Below are positions 33,971 to 42,359 of a stretch of DNA of 64,000 nucleotides, piece by piece. The stretch comes from JBJMLO01 sp045805265 (GTDB taxonomy: Bacteria > Actinomycetota > UBA4738 > JACQTL01). Within the stretch, counting starts at the first letter, position 1, and every line of letters begins with the position of its first letter. Where the stretch lies: assembly GCA_045805265.1 (NCBI GenBank), contig JBJMLO010000013.1, positions 570,137 through 634,136 on the forward strand, read 5' to 3'. The notes under the pieces were generated by a model. The model did no database searches. It was not told the origin of the DNA and saw only the letters and a list, made by a program, of their open reading frames with translations. The translations under genes and the position numbers were made by a program.

Positions 33971-36103
33971 ATGAGGTTCGCCGGAGCCGTCGATGTCGAT
34001 CGGGTCGCCCGCGGACTGGCGGCCCGGCTGCCGGGACGCCTGTCCCCGCTGGCCCGGCTGGCATTCAACTACCGGTGGTCGTGGCACCCGGACGGGCCGC
34101 CGCTGTTCCGCGAGCTGGACCCCGCCCGGTTCGATCGGGACCGGGAGAACCCCTTGCGCCTCCTCCAGGAGGTGAGTGCCGAAGCCCTGCACCACGCGGC
34201 CGCCGACGAGGCCTACATCGCCCGGGCCGAGGCGGTGGAGCGCGACGTCCGGGCCGACGTCGAAGCGCCGTTCGCGGAGGGGCCCGTCACCGAGGACCAT
34301 CCGGTCGCGTTCTTCTGCGCCGAGTTCGGGATCCACCGGTCGCTGCCGCTGTACTCCGGCGGGCTGGGCGTGCTGGCCGGGGACATCCTCAAGGCGTCGA
34401 GCGACCTCCGGATCCCGGTGGTCGGCGTCGGGCTCATGTACTCGCAGGGCCAGTTCCATCAGCGGCTCGACCCCGTCGGGTGGCAGCACGACTACTGGGT
34501 CGACTCGGATCCCGGCCGCCTCCCCGGCGCGCTGGTGCACAGCCAGGACGGGGTGCCGCTCACCGTGACGGTGCCAATCCACGGCCGCGACGTGGTGGCG
34601 CAGATCTGGCGCATCGACGTGGGCCGGATTCCGCTGTTCCTGCTCGACTCGTTCCTACCGGAGAACACGGTGGTCGACCGGTGGATCACCTCCCGACTGT
34701 ACGTCGGCGACCGGGAGATCCGCCTGGCGCAGTACGCGCTGCTCGGGCGGGGCGGCGTCCGCGCGCTGCGGGCGCTCGGCATCGACCCCTGCGTGCTCCA
34801 CCTGAACGAGGGACACGCGGCCATGGCGCCGCTCGAGCTGGCCCGGGAGGAGGTCGCGGCCGGCCGGTCCTTCGAGGAGGCCATCGAATCGGCCCGCTCG
34901 AGGACGGTGTTCACGACCCACACCCCGGTGGCGGCCGGCAACGAGACCTACTCGCCGGAGGAGGTGCTCCGCGTGCTGGGCCCGCTCCCCCGCGAGCTGG
35001 GCGTGGAGCCGGGCCCGGTGCTCTCGCTCGGCCGGGTCCGGGACGAGGACATCGCCGGGGACGTCGGGGTCACGGTGCTCGGGCTGCGCCTGTCCCGCGC
35101 GGCCAACGGGGTCAGCGCCCGCCACGGGCAGGTGGCCCGGACGATGTGGCAGCCGCTGTTCCCCGGTCGGGAGGAGGACGTCCCGATCGGTCACGTGACG
35201 AACGGCGTCCACGTGCCCTCGTGGCTGGCCCCGGCGATGCGGGAGCTGCTGGACCGGCACCTCCCGGCCGGGTGGATCGAGCGGTCCGAGGACCCCGCGA
35301 TGTGGGCCGCGGTGAAGGACATCCCCGACGAGGAGCTGTGGGCGACCCGCTCGGCGCTTCGCGCGGAGTTCGTGGGGTGGGTCCGGGAGCGGGCCACGAA
35401 CGACCGGATGGCCCGCGAGGAGCCGTCGCGGTACGTCCGGGCCGGGGCCACGGCGTTCGAGGACGACGCGCTCACCGTCGGGTTCGCCCGGCGGGTGGCG
35501 TCGTACAAGCGGTTGACGCTGCTGATCCACGACCCGGTGCGGGTGACGCATCTGCTGGACGGGCCGGCGCCGGTGCAGGTGGTGCTGGCGGGCAAGGCCC
35601 ACCCCCAGGACGACGACGCCAAGCGCCGGCTGCAGGCGCTGTTCGAGCTGAAGTGGAGACCCGAGGCGGCCAGCCGGGTCGCGTACGTCGAGGACTACGA
35701 CATCGGCGTGGCCTCCCAGATGGTGTGGGGGTGCGACGTGTGGGTGAACCTGCCGCGCCCGCCGCTCGAGGCCAGCGGCACCAGCGGAATGAAGAACGCG
35801 CTGAACGGCGGCCTGAACGTCAGCGTGCTGGATGGGTGGTGGGAGGAGGCCTTCGACGACACGAACGGCTGGGGCATCGCGAGCGATCCATCGGCCGACC
35901 CCGAGCTCCAGGACGCCCGCGACGCCACGGCGTTCTACGACACGATGGAGCGCGAGGTCATCCCGGCGTTCTACGATCGCGACGAGAGCGGCGTCCCCCG
36001 CGACTGGGTCCAGCGCATCAAGCGGTCCCTGATCACCAACGCCCCACGGTTCAGCGCGACGAGGATGATGCAGGACTACCTCCGCGGCACCTACGCCTGG
36101 TAG
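33971..36103 (+). CDS. glgP: Alpha-glucan (glycogen) phosphorylase, short GT35 type
   Basis: The enzyme releases glucose-1-phosphate from glycogen or maltodextrin using PLP. At ~710 residues it belongs to the shorter archaeal/actinobacterial branch. Recognisable segments are FCAEFGIHRSLPLYSGGLGV, LNEGHAAMAPLELAR, FTTHTPVAAGNETYSP, TNGVHVPSWLAP, FARRVASYKRLTLL and the PLP/phosphate region EASGTSGMKNALNGGLNVSV. ATG at 33971 fits a leaderless start after TAGGAT; ATG at 33959 is the alternative. A decayed copy of its 3' end lies at 37.3 kb. Regulation by the upstream palindrome is likely but unproven. Confidence 0.93.
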   Translation: MRFAGAVDVDRVARGLAARLPGRLSPLARLAFNYRWSWHPDGPPLFRELDPARFDRDRENPLRLLQEVSAEALHHAAADEAYIARAEAVERDVRADVEAPFAEGPVTEDHPVAFFCAEFGIHRSLPLYSGGLGVLAGDILKASSDLRIPVVGVGLMYSQGQFHQRLDPVGWQHDYWVDSDPGRLPGALVHSQDGVPLTVTVPIHGRDVVAQIWRIDVGRIPLFLLDSFLPENTVVDRWITSRLYVGDREIRLAQYALLGRGGVRALRALGIDPCVLHLNEGHAAMAPLELAREEVAAGRSFEEAIESARSRTVFTTHTPVAAGNETYSPEEVLRVLGPLPRELGVEPGPVLSLGRVRDEDIAGDVGVTVLGLRLSRAANGVSARHGQVARTMWQPLFPGREEDVPIGHVTNGVHVPSWLAPAMRELLDRHLPAGWIERSEDPAMWAAVKDIPDEELWATRSALRAEFVGWVRERATNDRMAREEPSRYVRAGATAFEDDALTVGFARRVASYKRLTLLIHDPVRVTHLLDGPAPVQVVLAGKAHPQDDDAKRRLQALFELKWRPEAASRVAYVEDYDIGVASQMVWGCDVWVNLPRPPLEASGTSGMKNALNGGLNVSVLDGWWEEAFDDTNGWGIASDPSADPELQDARDATAFYDTMEREVIPAFYDRDESGVPRDWVQRIKRSLITNAPRFSATRMMQDYLRGTYAW

Positions 36104-36283
36104 CACGCCAGTGCATCGGTGAGCCGCGCCGCGAACCGAGCGGGCTGCGAAGTCGAACCCTTCGCCTCGGTCCCGGAGCTGGTCCTTCATCCGGCGGGCT
36201 CCCGACGTCGCTGAGCCCGGACGAGGGCGGCCGACTGTCCGGCGCAGCTCCGCGGGCAGGCAGCGCGGGGCAGCTTCCGGCGG

Positions 36284-37201
36284 CTATTCAGGTTGCCAGT
36301 TGGGGACGCCGTCGGTGAAGGCGTCGTGCGTCACCCGGCGGAGGTCGGTGCCGTTGGCGCGCATCGTCCATACGTCGTAGAAGTCGAGGCCGTTCTGGCG
36401 GACGTCGCGCTGCAGCGTGATGCGTCCGCCGCTCGGCGACCACGACGGGTAGGAGTCGTCGACGTGGTTGGTCGTCAGGCGCGTCAGGTGCGTGCCGTCG
36501 GCCCGGACGCTCCACACCTCGCGCCCGGTCGTCGAGGCGGAATCCGTGAAGAACGCCAGCTTGGAGCCGCCCGGCGACCAGTCCGGGGAGAGGTCCGGCC
36601 TGGCCTGGGTGGTCACCCTGGTCAGGCCCGAGTGGTCCGGGTGGATCGTGTACACGTCGCCGTTCCCGGTGCGGAAGCTGGCGAAGGCGATCACGTCGGT
36701 GCTCGACCACGACGGTGCGATGTCGGCCGCGGGCGACGACGTCAGCCGGTGCTGATCCGATCCGTCGGCGTCCATGACCCACAGGTCCGCCGCGTGGCCG
36801 CCCTTGGCGCGCCAGAACACGATGCGCTCACCGTCCGGGGAGAAGGCCGGGTCCTCCTCGTCGGCGGGGCCGGCGGTCAACCGGGTCTGGTTCGAGCCGT
36901 CGGCGTCCATGACCCAGATGTTGCCGGGGCCGTCGGAGAACCCTCGCCACCACACGATCCTGGCCCCGTTCGGCGACCATCGGGGCCGGTGATCCTCCGG
37001 CAGGCCGCCGGTCAGGCGCTGGAGGTGCGTGCCGTCCGGCTTCGCCGTGTAGATGTCGAACTCGTCCGTGCGCCCGCTCTCGAACGCGATCCGGCCGTTG
37101 GTGCCCGGGAACGCCGCGTGCGCCGCCCCCGGCAGCACGGAAACCGCCAGCGCGGCGGCTGCCGCCACCACAACGGCGCGTGGACGAATCCTGCGGTTCA
37201 T
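36284..37201 (-). CDS. Secreted TolB-like/WD40 beta-propeller protein
   Basis: The 305-residue protein has a signal peptide (residues 1-29, cleavage near AHA-A). It contains about six PD40/TolB repeats, each with a WSPNGARIVWW-like or FSPDGERIVFW-like core and a VMDADGSNQTRLT-like turn. TolB repeats bind proteins or form scaffolds; the family has many extracellular actinobacterial members of unknown role. It lies between glgP and a segment holding decayed copies of glgP and tetR ends. Confidence 0.85.
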   Translation of the reverse strand: MNRRIRPRAVVVAAAAALAVSVLPGAAHAAFPGTNGRIAFESGRTDEFDIYTAKPDGTHLQRLTGGLPEDHRPRWSPNGARIVWWRGFSDGPGNIWVMDADGSNQTRLTAGPADEEDPAFSPDGERIVFWRAKGGHAADLWVMDADGSDQHRLTSSPAADIAPSWSSTDVIAFASFRTGNGDVYTIHPDHSGLTRVTTQARPDLSPDWSPGGSKLAFFTDSASTTGREVWSVRADGTHLTRLTTNHVDDSYPSWSPSGGRITLQRDVRQNGLDFYDVWTMRANGTDLRRVTHDAFTDGVPNWQPE

Positions 37202-37221
37202 GGCGCGTCCCTCCCGAGGTG

Positions 37222-37300
37222 TCAGTGGGCGGCGCGTTCCGACTCGGCCGCCTCGGACCCAGATGGTGCCATGGCGCTGCGGACGAACGCCAGCACCTCC
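37222..37300 (-). pseudogene. Decayed duplicate of the 3' end of the TetR gene
   Basis: The segment closely matches the 3' end of the TetR gene at 39134-39212. The last 39 bases (37262-37300 versus 39174-39212) are identical. On the minus strand it still reads as a TetR C-terminus ending ERAAH and a stop codon. It lacks the rest of the gene and is followed without a gap by a glgP remnant. Confidence 0.85.
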
Positions 37301-37535
37301 GACGAACGGCTGGGCCATCCCGAGCGATCCCCGGCGGACCGCGAGCTCCAGGACGCGCGACGCCACGGCGTTCTCCGACACCATGGAACGCGAGGTCATC
37401 GCGATGTTCTACGATCGCGACGAGCAGGGAGCCCCCCACGACTGGTGCCAGTGCATGAAGCGCTCGCCGATCACCAACACCGCGAGGTTCGGCGCCACGA
37501 GGATGATGCTGGACTCCCTGAGCGGGGCCCTCCAC
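37301..37535 (+). pseudogene. Decayed duplicate of the 3' end of glgP
   Basis: The segment matches the last ~240 bases of glgP (from ~35860). Encoded words include NGW, DATAF, DTMEREVI, FYDRDE, DW, ITN and GATRMM, against NGW, DATAFYDTMEREVI, FYDRDE, DW, ITN and SATRMM in glgP. A frameshift near 37330 and many substitutions show that it is not functional. No start or ribosome-binding site is attached. Confidence 0.85.
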
Positions 37536-37625
37536 GACCCCCTCGGGGTCAGGGACCGGATGACGGCGACGGGGATCCGCGCGGACCCGCATTCGCTCGG
37601 GCGGCTGCCGTCCCGCACCGCGTAG

Positions 37626-39065
37626 ATGGCGCCCACGGCCGCGCAGTGGCAGGCATTCGAGGCGACGCTCGACGGCACGCTGGTCCGGCCGGGCGATCCC
37701 GCCTACGCGACGGCGCACCGGCTGTTCGACCCGCGCTTCGACAGCGTCCATCCGCAGGGCGTGGTGCGGTGCGCGTCTGAGGCCGACGTCCAGCGGGCCA
37801 TCGCCTTCGCCACGCACCACGGTCTCCACTTCACCGCCCGATCGGGCGGCCACAGCTACGGGGGGTACTCGACGGGCCACGGGCTCGTGTGCGACCTGGT
37901 GGGGCTCTCGTCGATCCACGTGCACCCGGACCTGGGAACGGCCGTGGTCGGTGCCGGGGCCCGGCTGATCGACCTCTATGCGGCGGCGGCCGCGCACGGG
38001 CGTGCCATCGCGGGCGGGTCGTGTCCCACGGTCGGCATCTCCGGCGTGACCCTCGGCGGGGGCCAAGGGGTGCTCGACCGGAGGTTCGGGCTGACCTGTG
38101 ACAACCTGCGAGCTGTCCGGATCGTGACGGCGGACGGGGCGGTCCTGACGTGCACGGAGAACCAGCACGCCGACCTGTTCTGGGCGTGCCGGGGGGGAGG
38201 CGGCGGGAACTTCGGCGTCGCGACCTCGTTCACGTTCAGGGTCCACCCCCTGACGCACCTCGCGCGGTTCTTCCTGTCATGGCCATGGTCCAGGGCGGCG
38301 CACGTGGTCGCGGCGTGGCAGCACTGGGCGCCGGACGAGCCGGACGACCTCTGGTCGAACTGCCATCTCCGCTTTGCCGTGGGCAACCCCTCGATCTCAG
38401 TTTCGGGTGTGTACGCGGGCCCCCAGGCCTCGATGGCGACGGAGGTCTCGCACTTGGTGCACGCCGTGGGCTCGGCGCCGACGGTGAACCAGATGGCGAC
38501 GGGGACATACCTGGACACCATGCTGATCGAGGCCGGCTGCGCGGGGCTGACCGTGGCCCAGTGCCACCTCCCCAGCCAGAACCCCCAGGGCGTGCTGGGG
38601 CGGGAACTCCAGGTGGCCCGGTCAGATTTCTTCGACCACTCGCTCCCCCCGGCCGGCATCCAGGCCCTGCTGCACTCCATCGAGCGGCGGGGGGCGAATC
38701 CGTTGCTGGCGGGGGGTGGCGGGGGCGTGGGCCTCGACGCGCTGGGCGGGGCCATCAACCGGGTGCCCCGGGACGCGACCGCGTTCGTCCACCGAAACTC
38801 GAGGTTCCTGGCGCAGTACAGCACCCGGTGGCCGCCGGGCGCGTCGGACCAGGTCGTCGACGCCAACGTGGCATGGCTCGACGCGTTCCACCATGCGATG
38901 CGTCCGTTCTCGAGCGGGTTGGCCTACGTCAACTACATCGACCCCACGCTCACCGACTGGCAGCACGCGTACTACGGCGCGAACTTGGCCCGCTTGGTCC
39001 ACGTCAAGGCGAGGTATGACCCGGGGAACTTCTTCCAGTTCCCCCAGAGCATCCCGGTGGCCTGA
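37626..39065 (+). CDS. Berberine-bridge-type FAD-dependent oxidoreductase
   Basis: The 479-residue protein has an FAD_binding_4 domain (residues ~45-210) with both sites for bicovalent flavin attachment: His in RSGGHSYGGYS and Cys in GGSCPTVGISG. A BBE domain lies at the C-terminus (YVNYIDPTLTDWQHAYYGAN, then VKARYDPGNFFQFPQSI). Such enzymes oxidise sugars or alcohols with O2, for example carbohydrate oxidases. No signal peptide is visible. The ATG at 37626 lacks an obvious ribosome-binding site and follows the glgP remnant by ~90 bp. Confidence 0.92.
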   Translation: MAPTAAQWQAFEATLDGTLVRPGDPAYATAHRLFDPRFDSVHPQGVVRCASEADVQRAIAFATHHGLHFTARSGGHSYGGYSTGHGLVCDLVGLSSIHVHPDLGTAVVGAGARLIDLYAAAAAHGRAIAGGSCPTVGISGVTLGGGQGVLDRRFGLTCDNLRAVRIVTADGAVLTCTENQHADLFWACRGGGGGNFGVATSFTFRVHPLTHLARFFLSWPWSRAAHVVAAWQHWAPDEPDDLWSNCHLRFAVGNPSISVSGVYAGPQASMATEVSHLVHAVGSAPTVNQMATGTYLDTMLIEAGCAGLTVAQCHLPSQNPQGVLGRELQVARSDFFDHSLPPAGIQALLHSIERRGANPLLAGGGGGVGLDALGGAINRVPRDATAFVHRNSRFLAQYSTRWPPGASDQVVDANVAWLDAFHHAMRPFSSGLAYVNYIDPTLTDWQHAYYGANLARLVHVKARYDPGNFFQFPQSIPVA

Positions 39066-39133
39066 TCTCCCGGTTCCGTCGTCATCTGCGCGCCCCGTCG
39101 TGCTCGAATGGGGCCCGACACCTGCCGCCGGGC

Positions 39134-39781
39134 TCAGGGCGCGGCGCGTTCCGGTTGGGCCGCCTCGGCGCGCGATGGTGCCATGGCGCTGCGGACGAAC
39201 GCCAGCACCTCCTGCTCGCGGCGGCGGAGGGCCGTGCGGCTGGAATCCTCGCCGACCACCGCCCGGAGCACGCCGGCCTCGGTGAGCGAGCCGACCACCG
39301 CGGTATACAGGGTGAAGAGCAGCAGCGCCGGGTCCTGGCGGCGGACCGATCCCTCGGCCATCCCCCGGTCGAGGAAGCCCAGGGCGCGCTGGCGGAGAGG
39401 TTCGAGGCCGGCCGCGAACCGGGTGATCACCTCCGGCGACATCCGGGCCGCCTCCCGGATGAACTGGGGGAACTCCGGCCACTCCTCCGCCAGGCGGAAG
39501 ACCGCGCGGATGACAGTCTCGGCCTTCTGCGACTCGGATTCCTGGGCGGCAAGGGCCTCGGCCAGCGCCGAGCCGACCTTCGCGCTGACCTCCGCCATGC
39601 AGGCCTCCAGCAAGGCCTCCTTCGTGGGGAAGTAGTACAGCAGCGTCTGCTTGCGGACCCCGGCGGCGGAGGCCACCGCGTCGAGCGACGCCCCCTCGTA
39701 GCCGGCCCTGCCGAACTTCCGGACGGCCTCGTCCACCAGCCGCCGGCGGGTCGCCTGCCCGTCGCCCCGCGCCGGCGTCAT
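39134..39781 (-). CDS. TetR-family transcriptional regulator
   Basis: The 215-residue protein has an N-terminal TetR helix-turn-helix (residues ~10-57: RRRLVDEAVRKFGRAGYEGA, AAGVRKQTLLYYFPTKEALL) and a C-terminal ligand domain. It is the last gene of the lipid-type operon that begins with the acyl-CoA reductase fusion, 7 bp after the plsC gene, so it probably controls that operon. Acyl-CoA or a fatty acid is a likely effector by analogy, not by sequence. A fragment of its 3' end is duplicated at 37.2 kb. Confidence 0.93.
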   Translation of the reverse strand: MTPARGDGQATRRRLVDEAVRKFGRAGYEGASLDAVASAAGVRKQTLLYYFPTKEALLEACMAEVSAKVGSALAEALAAQESESQKAETVIRAVFRLAEEWPEFPQFIREAARMSPEVITRFAAGLEPLRQRALGFLDRGMAEGSVRRQDPALLLFTLYTAVVGSLTEAGVLRAVVGEDSSRTALRRREQEVLAFVRSAMAPSRAEAAQPERAAP

Positions 39782-39788
39782 CCGGCCG

Positions 39789-40730
39789 TCACGACGCGTT
39801 CGCCTTCGCCTTCGTCTTCGGCGCCCATGCGCGGCGCTTCCGGCGGTTCGGCAGGGGGCGGGACGCCTCCCAGATGCGCCGCCACCGCGCGGCCTCGGGG
39901 CCCGACGGCGACGGGGTCAACCCGTGGGCCTCCCGCCGGAGCGACCGGTACCAGTCGGTGCGGTCCTCGTCCCACAGCCGGGCCACTGCCTGCATGACCC
40001 GGCCGGCCAGGCTCCGGAAGTCCTCGTCGTCCTCGGGGACGAGGGGCGAGCCGTACCGGACGGTGATCGGGAACCGGCCCCGTCGGGGCCACGCGCGCCC
40101 CCGGGGCATCGCCGCGTACGCGCCGCGGATGGCCACCGGGACGATCGGCACGCCGGTCTCCTCGGCCAGGCGCGCCGTGCCGTGGCGGAACCGCTGCACC
40201 CACCCGTCCTTCGACCGCGTGCCCTCGGGGAACACCACCAGGTTCCAGCCTTCGCCGATCAGCTTCTTGGCCGTCTCGGTCCCCCGGCCGGAGCCCTGGC
40301 GCTCGATGGGGAACGCGTTGAACACCAGCGCCGTGGAGGCGGCGCGCCACCACACGTCGAAGAAGTAGTCGGCCGCGGCGCCGACCGCCGTGCGCTCCCG
40401 CCAGGCCGGGGGCAGCGAGCACAGGACCAGCGGCGCGTCGAGGTGCGACGAGTGGTTGCTGACGAACAGCACCGGCGGCCGCAGCGACTCCAGGACGTCG
40501 AGCCCCTCGACGGCCACGTCGGTCTCGTTCCACACGACGGGCTTGAGGAGGCCGCTCTGGATGACCCGGCGCGCCGCCTTTGCCGGCCGGGTGCGGGCCC
40601 ACGCCGTCGGGTATTCCTTCGGCTCGAGCGGCGCCTGGAACGGGCGAGCCGTCTGCGGGGCCAGGGGACGCTTCCCCCATCGCCAGCCCCGGGCGAACAG
40701 CTCGAGGTCGTCCCTGAGCGAGGTGCCCAT
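39789..40730 (-). CDS. 1-acyl-glycerol-3-phosphate acyltransferase family (PlsC-like)
   Basis: The 313-residue protein has the acyltransferase motifs: HX4D in FVSNHSSHLDAPLV (residues ~90-103), the motif II-like FNAFPIERQGSGRG, the substrate-binding FPEGTRSKDG, and VPIVPVAIRGAYAAMPRG. It transfers acyl groups to a lysolipid or another alcohol. The ~65-residue N-terminal and ~70-residue basic C-terminal extensions are longer than in housekeeping PlsC, so a specialised acceptor is possible. Its start directly abuts the stop of the LarA-like gene. Confidence 0.9.
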   Translation of the reverse strand: MGTSLRDDLELFARGWRWGKRPLAPQTARPFQAPLEPKEYPTAWARTRPAKAARRVIQSGLLKPVVWNETDVAVEGLDVLESLRPPVLFVSNHSSHLDAPLVLCSLPPAWRERTAVGAAADYFFDVWWRAASTALVFNAFPIERQGSGRGTETAKKLIGEGWNLVVFPEGTRSKDGWVQRFRHGTARLAEETGVPIVPVAIRGAYAAMPRGRAWPRRGRFPITVRYGSPLVPEDDEDFRSLAGRVMQAVARLWDEDRTDWYRSLRREAHGLTPSPSGPEAARWRRIWEASRPLPNRRKRRAWAPKTKAKANAS

Positions 40731-42308
40731 TCAGCGGACCTCCGCCAGCGTCAGCGGCGGGGCGTGGAGGTACGTGATCGACGGCGACGACCCGACCGTC
40801 TCGCCGGCCATCTCCAGCGCATCGGCGAACGTCGAGGCCGTGCGGAACCCCATGCGCCCCACGGCTCTCCGGTCGGCCCCGACGAAGATCACGTCGCCCA
40901 GGTGGTCCATGGCGTGCGCGCCCCAGTACCACATGTAGAACGGGTGCACGCCGTGGTACGCGTAGCTGTTCCGGTACAGGTGGACGTACCAGGGGTCGGT
41001 CGCGTACTGCTCCTCGAACTTCGCCTCGATCTGCTGGGGGTCGGTCGTCTCCGCCAGCACCTCCTCGAAGAAGTCGACGTAGCTCGGGTGGTGGACCTGG
41101 TGGAACTCCCAGGGCACCGGGTGGAACAGGATCATCACGCCGCCCTGGCGAACCACCGGCTGGCCGAGGTACATGTTGAAGAAGTAGCCGAGCCCCAGGC
41201 ACTGCGCCAGGATCGGGTTCATGATCGAGTTCACGTTGTAGGGGCAGATGTACGGCAGCCCTACGACCATCACGTCGGACTGGCCCTGGACCTCCGTCAG
41301 CTGCTGTCGGTGCAGCGTGGCCAGCGTCTCCTTGTGGACGGCCTCGGTGTCGCCCGCGTGGACGCCGGTCACGCGGTACGGCGCCTCGATGCGCTTGTAG
41401 AACTCGTGGCGGAGGCGCGACGGCGCGCGCTCGTTGGCCCGCTTGGCGGCGAGCGCCATGGCCTGGTCCTTGGCCGACCACTCCCACTCGCGCTTGTTCA
41501 GGAACCCCAGCTGCTGGGGGAACGTGTCGTTGTTCAGCGTGCTCTCGATCGTGAAGATCTTCAGCTTCTCGGCCAGCATCCGGCCCATGCGCTCGGTGGA
41601 GGAGTGCAGCGCGCTGCGCGGCGGGTCCATGTAGCTGTTCGAGTGCAGCATCGTGCTGACGTTGTGGTGGTGCTTGAGCGAGCGATACCCGGCGAGGCCG
41701 ACCGGGACCGACTTGTGGCCGCCGTCCATCGCGACCAGGTTGATGTTCACGTAGACGAGCAGGTCCGACTCGGCGGCGCGGCGGTTGATCTCGACGACCT
41801 CGCCGCGATCGGTGGTGCCGATCTCCGTCATGCCCTGCGGGTCCTCGGCGTCGTGGTTCGTCAGCGCCTCTGGCCAGAACGACCGGTACACGCGCTCCCC
41901 GACCACGTGCTTGATCTCGGCCGGCGTCATCCGGCGGTGCAGCGAGTTGGCCATGACGATCTGCACGTCGTCGACGCCGCGGCGCGCCGCCACCTCCAGC
42001 ACGTTCTCCAGGACGCGCTGGCGGACGTCGGGGGCCTTCATCGGCGGCAGCGGCAGCGAGATGTCGTCGACGGCGATCGTGAGCTTCATGCCGGGCCGCA
42101 GCAGCTCGGGGAGGGGCTCGGAGCCGATCGGGTCGAGCAGCGCGTTCCGCACCGCGGCGTTCGGGTCGGGCAGGCCGGGCAGCGAGTCCGGCGGGTAGAT
42201 CACCCGGGATCCCAGTGGGAACTTCTGGACGCGGAACCCCTCGCCCTCGTGGACGAGCAGCGGCGGGGTCCGCTCGTCGACCTCCAGCACGAACCCGGGT
42301 CTCGGCAT
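40731..42308 (-). CDS. LarA-like (lactate racemase superfamily, DUF2088) protein
   Basis: The 525-residue protein has LarA-domain features: IAVDDISLPLPPM (a substrate/metal loop), NSLHRRMTPAEIKHVVGERV (the catalytic His region), NINLVAMDGGHKSVPVGLAG (the Lys that carries the nickel-pincer cofactor in LarA) and SLKHHHN. It is longer than typical LarA (~425). Members of the superfamily racemise or epimerise 2-hydroxyacids. Its place between a zinc alcohol dehydrogenase and an acyltransferase suggests a hydroxy-acyl substrate, which is inference. No larB, larC or larE is near. Confidence 0.85.
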   Translation of the reverse strand: MPRPGFVLEVDERTPPLLVHEGEGFRVQKFPLGSRVIYPPDSLPGLPDPNAAVRNALLDPIGSEPLPELLRPGMKLTIAVDDISLPLPPMKAPDVRQRVLENVLEVAARRGVDDVQIVMANSLHRRMTPAEIKHVVGERVYRSFWPEALTNHDAEDPQGMTEIGTTDRGEVVEINRRAAESDLLVYVNINLVAMDGGHKSVPVGLAGYRSLKHHHNVSTMLHSNSYMDPPRSALHSSTERMGRMLAEKLKIFTIESTLNNDTFPQQLGFLNKREWEWSAKDQAMALAAKRANERAPSRLRHEFYKRIEAPYRVTGVHAGDTEAVHKETLATLHRQQLTEVQGQSDVMVVGLPYICPYNVNSIMNPILAQCLGLGYFFNMYLGQPVVRQGGVMILFHPVPWEFHQVHHPSYVDFFEEVLAETTDPQQIEAKFEEQYATDPWYVHLYRNSYAYHGVHPFYMWYWGAHAMDHLGDVIFVGADRRAVGRMGFRTASTFADALEMAGETVGSSPSITYLHAPPLTLAEVR

Positions 42309-42359
42309 GGTCAGCTCATCCTCTCGGGGGGGTCGCGGCGGTCGGCACGGTCATCGGCG

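Noticed and set aside
36104..36283. Possible small gene between glgP and the TolB-like gene
   Set aside because: Open frames here are antisense extensions of shadows of glgP. No start with a ribosome-binding site or TANNNT box was found; the stretch appears non-coding.
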